Shown here piece by piece: positions 8,599 through 14,814 of a stretch of DNA of 64,000 nt (position 1 is the stretch's first letter; every line of letters starts with the position of its first letter). Source of the stretch: Phycisphaerae bacterium (GTDB lineage Bacteria > Planctomycetota > Phycisphaerae > Sedimentisphaerales > Anaerobacaceae); contig JAQTMR010000010.1 of assembly GCA_028714255.1 (NCBI GenBank), positions 1-64,000 of the forward strand. The letters run 5' to 3'. The position numbers and the translations under genes are program-made. The notes beneath the pieces are model-generated. The model made no database searches, was not told the origin of the DNA, and saw only the letters and a list, made by a program, of their open reading frames with translations.

Positions 8599-9480
8599 CT
8601 ATTTATTCCGAAGCTGCTCTAACGCCAGAAGATGGGCAATCTCTATCGCCACATGAACCGTGCAATGACAGTATGGTGTTTTAAAGTCTGGCAGGTACAC
8701 TTTTGCGGTTGCCTTGTCGCAATGGTTGCGCACTTCGAACTCCACCCACACCCACTTCTCACGATCGCGTTTCCCGTCATTGAGAAATGTCATAGTGTCG
8801 TGATGTGCATGCAGTTCGTTAGAGAGCCGTGAGATCTCCCTTACTATGGGATTGTGCTCATAGTCAGATTCCAGTTCGATCGTTGTGACCCAGTTACTGA
8901 TGATATCTGACCGCTCTGCCTCAGATAGGGCATCGAACTCCTCTGTGGAGTATCCGCACTGGCTTGGGTCGAAACCTTCGCCGATGCGTTTGTTGGTGGC
9001 TCGTAGGGACATCACTTCGCCGATGAGGCCGTCGGCAATTGTGAGACGTACAGCATCAGAAAGTCCTCGAAACTCTTCCGACCCGAGTACCAGATAAGGG
9101 AAGTTGTAACCGTGTGCAACGCGAAGTTTCAACTCAATGAACGCGCGACGCCCTTTTTTGCCGGATGATCCATTTCGGAGGTGATAGTTGCTACCAACAT
9201 TAAACCCGTTTTGCAAACCATCGAACTCGATGCAAACAAGAGGTGTGTCTTTTTTGTCGCATACGATGAAGTCGATGCTGGTCTTCTTCAACTGCTCGTA
9301 CTCCTCTGAGTCATCAACCATGTCAGTTCTGGCAGCGAACACATTTAGAAAGGGAAGGTTATGGTAGATGTGGTAGTGCTTTCCCCAAGTCTCATTGAGT
9401 TTTTGGAAGCACCCCCGCTCCATGCGACTACCGAACACTGTTTTACGAACACCCATTGCTCTTAACGTCTCCGCAAACAA
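8599..9480 (-). CDS. DUF2726-like PD-(D/E)XK nuclease-type protein
   Basis: A 293-residue protein with no signal peptide or membrane segment. Residues about 60-115 carry a restriction-endonuclease-fold signature: 'SIDFIVCDKKDTPLVCIEFDGLQ', where the Asp and the Glu of I-E-F-D fit a D...ExK-like active site as in DUF2726 proteins, followed by a conserved-looking Lys/Arg stretch. The C-terminal 100 residues ('YCHCTVHVAIEIAHLLALE') do not match a domain I recognise. It stands alone between a repeat island and repeat-bearing DNA, with no methylase or helicase partner nearby, so it may be a recent arrival. Function as a nuclease is inferred from the fold motif only. Confidence 0.65.
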   Translation of the reverse strand: MFAETLRAMGVRKTVFGSRMERGCFQKLNETWGKHYHIYHNLPFLNVFAARTDMVDDSEEYEQLKKTSIDFIVCDKKDTPLVCIEFDGLQNGFNVGSNYHLRNGSSGKKGRRAFIELKLRVAHGYNFPYLVLGSEEFRGLSDAVRLTIADGLIGEVMSLRATNKRIGEGFDPSQCGYSTEEFDALSEAERSDIISNWVTTIELESDYEHNPIVREISRLSNELHAHHDTMTFLNDGKRDREKWVWVEFEVRNHCDKATAKVYLPDFKTPYCHCTVHVAIEIAHLLALEQLRNK

Positions 9481-9584
9481 CGATTATATCATCATAAAAC
9501 AGGAAACACAGACTGTCTCTGCCAGCATAAAAAGTTTTCGATGCTTGTTCATATTATTTCCTGCGTAATCTGCGTTTAATTTTT

Positions 9585-10268
9585 TTACTGATTCCAGTCT
9601 TCCCAGCCGGAGTCGCCTCTTTCATCGAAGGTCTTAAAGATGTATCTTGGACAGTTATAAAAATATCTCGTAACGCAGTAGGCACAAGCACTTACGAGCC
9701 TGTTGACGGCCCCTTCGGCCCCGCGCTCGCCCGTCTCGAAACTGACCTTAATACTCCTGTTTCCTTCCGATTCCGGCCAGACCTTCTCGCCCGTAGCCGT
9801 CTGGAAAAGAGAGGCCTGAACACTTAATAATCCGTTGTAATAATCCGTTCCGTGCATTTCGGCAAGCTGGCAATTTTCGACAGTTACGAGCAGTACGGTA
9901 TCAGCGCCCAAAGCTTTGCCCACTTCTACTGGCGAGAGCGATGAAAAATCGCTGCTATCGGAGCGGAAATCGGCGAGCTGCTTATAGGTAATTATATACG
10001 GAGGCTTAACCTTGACCTTGGCTACAAGACTTTGGTGAATGGCCCTGGTCAAATAGTAGCGCAGGTTCGTCTTGGTATCGGCCCAGCCGGGCTGTTCAAC
10101 AAGCACTAATATCTTTCCGCCCTTTTGTTTGGTAAGGTCGTACTCGGCGGGGACTTTCTTTTCGTAGGCGCCTTCCGAACCCACAATGCCTACCATCCCG
10201 CAGCCGCTATTTAATAAACCCGCAGCCAATACGACAACAACAATCAGTTTCTCTATTTTCTTTGTCAT
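9585..10268 (-). CDS. Conserved planctomycete-type lipoprotein
   Basis: A 227-residue lipoprotein with lipobox L-N-S-G-C around residues 19-23. The mature part has the pattern of a CsgG/LpoB/GNA1162-like periplasmic fold: an early strand 'KILVLVEQP', then 'VGKALGADTVLLVTVENCQL' and 'LSVQASLFQTATGEKVWPE'. In those families the phrase 'GAD.VL.V.V' marks the central strand. Identity is not certain. It follows the DUF2752 gene by 20 bases on the same strand, and the two are probably co-transcribed from the promoter near 10763-10791. Confidence 0.7.
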   Translation of the reverse strand: MTKKIEKLIVVVVLAAGLLNSGCGMVGIVGSEGAYEKKVPAEYDLTKQKGGKILVLVEQPGWADTKTNLRYYLTRAIHQSLVAKVKVKPPYIITYKQLADFRSDSSDFSSLSPVEVGKALGADTVLLVTVENCQLAEMHGTDYYNGLLSVQASLFQTATGEKVWPESEGNRSIKVSFETGERGAEGAVNRLVSACAYCVTRYFYNCPRYIFKTFDERGDSGWEDWNQ

Positions 10269-10288
10269 AATATTTTCTCTCTTTTTAT

Positions 10289-10753
10289 TCAGCCCTGCCT
10301 GTTTTCCGCGATTGCCCGTATTAGCGTAAAGGCCCAGCCGGCGGCAGCAATAATTGCCAGAGCTATTATAAGATATTTTATTTTAATTTCGAATAACCGG
10401 TCAAGAAAACTAAAATATATCCCGGAAACGGATATAAACAAAGCTAAAATTGTCGAGATTGCCAACACGCAGCATAATAACGCCGCGGCAGGCTGGGCGT
10501 AAAACGATTCGGCGATTTTGCCCCGGGCAAAGGCTGTTACCGAAGTGGTTACTCCGCAGGTTGGGCAAGGCAGGTTGTATCTCTGCTTGAAACCGCAGGG
10601 AAAAGGCCACAGGTTGATTTTGTAATGTCCTGTCAGCGCAAAGACGCCGAAGAAAGCCGCCATCGCAAGGAATACGCCCCCGGCGACAAAACGCTGGTGA
10701 TGCGATGCGCTAAAGAAAATCTTGCCTTTATTTAGCTGTTGGCTTGCCTGCAT
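10289..10753 (-). CDS. DUF2752 small membrane protein
   Basis: About 154 residues with three or four hydrophobic segments. The DUF2752 hallmark is visible between the first and second segments: 'PFPCGFKQRYNLPCPTCGVTTSV', with three conserved cysteines and the P-x-C-G-x-T core, followed by 'ARGKIAESFYAQP'. The family is membrane-embedded and of unknown function. The chosen start is the ATG at 10753. A TTG at 10774 would add seven residues, but that codon lies within the spacer of a good promoter, so the mRNA would begin after it. The message may be almost leaderless. It is followed closely by the lipoprotein gene. Confidence 0.8.
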   Translation of the reverse strand: MQASQQLNKGKIFFSASHHQRFVAGGVFLAMAAFFGVFALTGHYKINLWPFPCGFKQRYNLPCPTCGVTTSVTAFARGKIAESFYAQPAAALLCCVLAISTILALFISVSGIYFSFLDRLFEIKIKYLIIALAIIAAAGWAFTLIRAIAENRQG

Positions 10754-10762
10754 AACTGCGTT

Positions 10763-10791
10763 AGAATAGGGCAATGTTATGATTCTGTCAA
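10763..10791 (-). promoter_or_regulatory. Sigma-70-type promoter for the DUF2752 gene
   Basis: On the minus strand, TTGACA (10786-10791) and TATTCT (10763-10768) are separated by 17 bases. The expected transcription start is only a few bases before the ATG at 10753. Confidence 0.6.
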
Positions 10792-10814
10792 GGTCGCAAA
10801 GAAAAGAGTAGATT

Positions 10815-11627
10815 ATGGTATTGGAACAAAAAGATTTAAGTGAAATGCTGGAAGCAGCTACCGTTGCGGCGCGTTTAGCAGGTCAGCACGCGATGGAAGA
10901 AATCAATTTTACCGCCGTTTCGACAAAGAACGGCAACGAGCTGGTAACAGGTGCTGACGCCCAGTGCCAGCGGATAATCATCAATCGAATCAAGGAGGCC
11001 TACCCCGACCACGGCTTTATCGCCGAGGAAGGCAGCGAAGGGGCGATATTCAAACAAGCGCCGCGAGGCAATGATTTCTGGTGGGTTGTTGACCCGATAG
11101 ATGGAACCAACAATTACGCCGGCCGAATGCTCCTGTTTGTTGTCAGCATCGCGGTAATGCACGAGGGCGAACCCATTGTCGGCGTTATTTTCGAGCCGGC
11201 TACAGACTCGATGTTCACTGCCGTAAAAGGAGGCGTCGCGCAGTTGAACGGCAGGCGAATAACCGCCGGCGAGAAAAATATGGATGAATTTTCGAGCATA
11301 GGGCTGGACAGTCATTTTGACCAGGGCGTGCCGGGCTGGGTCTGCGAGATTATGCAGAAAACGAAGTTTCGCAACCTGGGCACAACCGCCCTGCATCTCG
11401 CTTACGTCGCAACAGGAGGTCTTGTTGCCGCTATCGTCAACAGCCCGAAGTTGTGGGACATAGCAGCCGGTGCGCTGATTGCCGAGGCCGCAGGGGCCGT
11501 TGTCAGCGATTGGCAAGGCGGGAAAATCTTTCCTGTCGATTTAGACAGCTATCAGGGGCAGGAAGTGCAGATAATAACAGCGAACAAGAAGGTACACGCG
11601 GAACTGCTCGGTATTATGAAGTCTTAA
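10815..11627 (+). CDS. suhB: Inositol monophosphatase family protein
   Basis: A 270-residue metal-dependent sugar-phosphate phosphatase of the IMPase/FIG superfamily. The metal-site motifs are complete: Glu71-Glu72 in 'FIAEEGS', 'WVVDPIDGTNNY' with Asp93 and Asp96 at about 90-101, and a C-terminal 'LWDIAAGALIAEAAGAVVSDWQGG'. The family hydrolyses inositol-1-phosphate or related phosphates such as fructose-1,6-bisphosphate, and the exact substrate cannot be read. It is transcribed divergently from the DUF2752 gene. Its stop overlaps by three bases, tail to tail, the stop of the PEP-CTERM gene. Confidence 0.9.
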   Translation: MVLEQKDLSEMLEAATVAARLAGQHAMEEINFTAVSTKNGNELVTGADAQCQRIIINRIKEAYPDHGFIAEEGSEGAIFKQAPRGNDFWWVVDPIDGTNNYAGRMLLFVVSIAVMHEGEPIVGVIFEPATDSMFTAVKGGVAQLNGRRITAGEKNMDEFSSIGLDSHFDQGVPGWVCEIMQKTKFRNLGTTALHLAYVATGGLVAAIVNSPKLWDIAAGALIAEAAGAVVSDWQGGKIFPVDLDSYQGQEVQIITANKKVHAELLGIMKS

Positions 11628-12211
11628 TTCCGGCGACTTTTTTTCATAAATGCTGCGCCGAAGCCGAGCAGACAAATTGTCATCGGCTCCGGGACCGGGT
11701 TTTCATATGGAGGCTCACCATCTTGCTCACTCCATGTAGTACCGATGATAGCCTGGTCATAGTCGCCGGGTGTTCCCCTGCGGGCGAACTCAGCGACTAT
11801 TGTGTCGCCGTTAAAAATGACCAAATCGAAATAGACAGGATAATCGGGGTCGTAATCAGGGTCCTCATCGTCCCACTGGTAGTATGTTTTGTAGCTGAAG
11901 AGAAGACCGCCGTTAGTAAGCTCGGGGCCGAAAAGGTAAGCGGTTTTGTTGCTGTCAGCTAAGGTGGTGTCCCAGCCCGCACTTATATAATCGAAGGAGC
12001 CTGTCCACTCCGGAGGCTGTGTGAAGATAAGACTATCCGCAACGTAACCATCGAGATCCGGAATAAAATGTGCGACGCATGTAACAGGCTGATTGGGCTC
12101 CACGCTCAGATACCATTGGTCCCAGCCAGTTACGATTGTGGCCTGTGCGGGCGAGGTTAATCCGAGGCACATCAGCCAAACTAATATGCAAGTTACTACC
12201 GACTTTTTCAT
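11624..12211 (-). CDS. PEP-CTERM secreted protein
   Basis: About 195 residues from ATG 12211. An N-terminal signal peptide (K-K-S, hydrophobic core, cleavage near 'PAQA') and a C-terminal PEP-CTERM tail are clear: 'VPEPMTICLLGFG' followed by a hydrophobic stretch and a basic end 'MKKSRRN'. Such tails are recognised by an exosortase, which is not in this window. The mature region is rich in aromatic and acidic residues and probably forms a beta-sandwich; no named domain is recognised. An in-frame GTG 12 codons upstream is possible, but the signal peptide favours 12211. Confidence 0.82.
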   Translation of the reverse strand: MKKSVVTCILVWLMCLGLTSPAQATIVTGWDQWYLSVEPNQPVTCVAHFIPDLDGYVADSLIFTQPPEWTGSFDYISAGWDTTLADSNKTAYLFGPELTNGGLLFSYKTYYQWDDEDPDYDPDYPVYFDLVIFNGDTIVAEFARRGTPGDYDQAIIGTTWSEQDGEPPYENPVPEPMTICLLGFGAAFMKKSRRN

Positions 12212-12404
12212 ACTCCGCTTTCCCCTAATCAAATATCTAAGCCGCACGCGGCAACTATTTATAACTACTTAATCGATAGACAAATGGTACATACAAACGA
12301 TGAGTTTTCTTGCCCCCTGACATTAACGAGCCTAAATTGTAGCATTTTTCTGCCCTTATGTCAAGGGGAAAAACCCGTATTTTGGGGCTTTTCAAATTTT
12401 TTTA

Positions 12405-12433
12405 TTGACAGCTGTTTTAGAGGATGTTTTAAT
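12405..12433 (+). promoter_or_regulatory. Sigma-70-type promoter upstream of the amber-interrupted dockerin gene
   Basis: A perfect TTGACA at 12405-12410 and TTTAAT at 12428-12433 are separated by 17 bases, about 50 bases before the ATG at 12485. A strong AGGGGAG ribosome site follows at about 12472-12478. Confidence 0.7.
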
Positions 12434-12484
12434 GCCCTGCGACATTCGAAGTGGGATTTTGGTAAATTTTCAGGGGAGTTTATT

Positions 12485-13207
12485 ATGCTTAACCGAAAGG
12501 CATTTTTACTAACGGGGATTGTCTGTCTTGTAATTTCAGGTCTTGTCTTGGCCTACGATGTCCCTAATCCGAATCTGAACAACGACGATATAGTTGACTT
12601 CGCTGATTTCGCTATGTTGGCAAATAACTAGCTGCGAACGGGGGACGGCCTTACCGGTGACTTCGACGACAGCGACACCGTAGATGCTGAAGACCTGATG
12701 GTTTTTTGCTGGTACTGGCTGACTGAATACAGCGAATATCAACAGTGTCAGGATGCGGATTTGGATATTGATGGTATAATCGCATTCGAGGACATGGCAC
12801 TTTTCGCGCAGAACTAGCTGGTGACAGGCGAAGGGCTTGCAGGCGATTTCGATATAAGTGATTTGGTAGATTATAACGATTTGTCGGTTATGACGGACTG
12901 CTGGCTCGAAGGCACAAGGCCGGAAGGTATCTGGGAGCAATTCAAGGCCGCTTTAGCTGTCGGGGATGTCAATAAGGCTCTTATGTTTATGGCGGAGACG
13001 TCGAGAGATAGATATGCCGAGATTTTCCAAATCATATATGCAGACCTGCCCGCCTTTGTCGCAGGGATGGGCAATTTGATTTTGGATTCGCAGGATGAAG
13101 GAAAAATAAAATACGAAATGCAGCATCAGGTCGGCGCAGAGACATATCTGTTCCCTGTAATTTTTATTAAGGATGATCAGGGAGCTTGGCGAATATACAG
13201 TTTCTAA
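12485..13207 (+). CDS. Secreted dockerin-type protein interrupted by two in-frame TAG codons
   Basis: From ATG 12485 one frame runs to 13207 with only two stops, TAG at 12629-12631 and 12815-12817. A signal peptide is followed by four dockerin-like calcium-loop segments and a C-terminal domain of about 90 residues that looks NTF2-like ('WEQFKAALAVGDVNKAL'). In segments 1 and 3 the TAG sits where related repeats have Trp: compare 'DFADFAMLANN*LRTG' here with 'DFADFAMLAENWQKSG' in the protein ending at 50286. Both sites read AAC-TAG-CTG. Segments 2 and 4 keep their Trp codons. Promoter, ribosome site and frame are intact. It is either a very young pseudogene or a gene read through at amber codons. 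TAG is an ordinary stop elsewhere in the window. Confidence 0.75.
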
Positions 13208-13220
13208 CGAAAGGTTTGAG

Positions 13221-13535
13221 ATGTTAAAGAAACATAGGGACTTTTTACTGACGTGTTTGGAATTGGGACTTCTTGTACTTTTAACACCGAAGATATTTTG
13301 GAAGATAGCTTTGTCCGTAGGCCCGATTGAAATCTATGTATTAGGACATTATACCTATTTATGGTTTTCTGCTGCGATAGCTGTTGTGTCCGTTGTTTTG
13401 ATTATTTTTACTCTGCTGCAACGGTTTGTAAAAAGCGTGCATATCAAGATTCTTGTTATATGGGGCATACTTATTCTGGCCACTTCTGTAATAACCAGTT
13501 TATTTGCGCCTTTTATGATCAGTGGTGCTTTTTGA
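13221..13535 (+). CDS. Small three-helix membrane protein
   Basis: A 104-residue protein with three predicted membrane segments, roughly residues 13-35, 45-72 and 80-103, and no recognised domain. The start is ATG 13221 with AAAGG upstream. A longer version starting 16 codons earlier would overlap the preceding gene. It begins 13 bases after the dockerin frame ends and is followed by another gene 34 bases later, so the three are probably one transcript. The continuation of this operon argues that transcription still passes through the amber-interrupted gene. Confidence 0.6.
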   Translation: MLKKHRDFLLTCLELGLLVLLTPKIFWKIALSVGPIEIYVLGHYTYLWFSAAIAVVSVVLIIFTLLQRFVKSVHIKILVIWGILILATSVITSLFAPFMISGAF

Positions 13536-13569
13536 TAAATGGTTTTCTTATTGAATAAGGAATAAAGAT

Positions 13570-14502
13570 ATGAAAAACACAACCACGATATTATTGGTTT
13601 ATTGTTTAGTTATCTTTTGCATATGTCGTTCGGTTTATGCATGGTCAGACAAAGCAACACACGCAGCAATTACTGAAAAGGCCGTTCAACTATCGACGAT
13701 GGACAATTACTTTAAAAACCAGTTAGGAATTTCACAGGGCTTGAGTGCAGAATTTCAGACGATATTTTACCCCGCATTGGAAGACCGCATGGCCGACCTT
13801 GACTCTGATGATGAAAACGCCATAGCCGTGGTGTCGATACCTAACGGGTGTTATGTTTATACAGCATCATATAACGTTCGTAAGTTTTCAGAAGATACCG
13901 GAAGAATAGAGTGGACTTATTATACTGGCGGCACTACGTATGGAATAACGGTAGATGATAGTGATAATGTATATGTAGCGGGAGTTAAGACAGGTTCACC
14001 TTACGCCTCTGTATGGAAACTGGATAGCACCGGAGAACCGGTGTGGACTTATGATACTACTGGCAATCATACGCACGGAATAGCGGTAGATGACAGCGGC
14101 AATGTATATGTAGCAGGATACAGGGCGGGTTTACCTTATGCTTCTGTATGGAAACTGAATAGTGCCGGAGAACTAGTGTGGACTTATGATACTAGCGACA
14201 CTACGACTGGAATAGCGGTAGATAAAAGCAGCAATGTATATGTAGCAGGGTACAGGGCGGGTTTACCTTACGCTTACAAAATTGGTTGGAAATTAGATTA
14301 TAATGGAAATCTTATTTGTGCTATTAACGATAGCTCTTATGGGGGAGGTCGTGGACTAAGTATATCGGTAGGGAATGCTGGAAAAACATATATGGGTCTT
14401 GATTCTGATTATTATGAAGGGGGCGCGGGGAGATTTAATAACAACTGTAATCCTTCACAATTATATAACACTCAGCTTGCATATGGAATTGCAGTAAAAT
14501 AA
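13570..14502 (+). CDS. Secreted chimera: phospholipase-C-like N-terminus joined to beta-propeller repeats
   Basis: A 310-residue protein with a signal peptide cleaving near 'VYA'. The mature protein would begin with Trp, followed by 'THAAITEKAV', as in zinc-dependent phospholipase C and S1/P1-type enzymes, where the N-terminal Trp binds zinc. Only about 60 residues of that domain remain. From about residue 75 the protein consists of SBBP-type propeller repeats, with 'DDSGNVYVAGYRAGLPYASVWKL' type units of about 43 residues. It ends abruptly at 'YGIAVK', where the repeats continue with 'DDSGNVY'. It therefore looks like a fusion truncated at its 3' end. Enzymatic activity is unlikely. Confidence 0.65.
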   Translation: MKNTTTILLVYCLVIFCICRSVYAWSDKATHAAITEKAVQLSTMDNYFKNQLGISQGLSAEFQTIFYPALEDRMADLDSDDENAIAVVSIPNGCYVYTASYNVRKFSEDTGRIEWTYYTGGTTYGITVDDSDNVYVAGVKTGSPYASVWKLDSTGEPVWTYDTTGNHTHGIAVDDSGNVYVAGYRAGLPYASVWKLNSAGELVWTYDTSDTTTGIAVDKSSNVYVAGYRAGLPYAYKIGWKLDYNGNLICAINDSSYGGGRGLSISVGNAGKTYMGLDSDYYEGGAGRFNNNCNPSQLYNTQLAYGIAVK

Positions 14503-14814
14503 TTTTTAGAATTATAATGCTATGTAACAAAATCACCCGACCCGAATTTACGAAAGAGCAGAGAAATTTAAGATTTAAGATTTAGGGAATTGGTGGTGCG
14601 AATCCCACGCTACATATCTCGCAATGAGGAAAATGGATTCCTGCTTTCGCAGGAATGACTATTATCTCTGTGCTCTCGGCGTGCTCTGCGGTAATAAAAA
14701 TAACTGTATCAATCCGTGTAAATCCGGGAAATCCGTGGTTAAAATTACCTCGCCCCCGCCGTTTTGCGAAGCAAAACGAAGCCGCGGGGGCACGGTGATG
14801 TTCGCACCCTCACG
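14503..14814. repeat. Repeat-filled intergenic region with hairpins
   Basis: No gene is seen. It contains a TTCCTGC-tttc-GCAGGAA hairpin (14638-14655). Words of the periodic repeat family follow ('aatccgtgtaaatccggg', 14710-14740). A strong nested palindrome spans 14752-14791, with GCCCCCGC pairing with GCGGGGGC and an inner CGTTTTGC-gaa-GCAAAACG. It lies beyond the 3' end of the GspK-like gene and could act as its terminator. Confidence 0.6.

Noticed and set aside
12485-13207. Genome-wide recoding of TAG
   Set aside because: TAG is the natural stop of at least three intact genes in the window (7417-7419, 36086-36088, 63889-63891).
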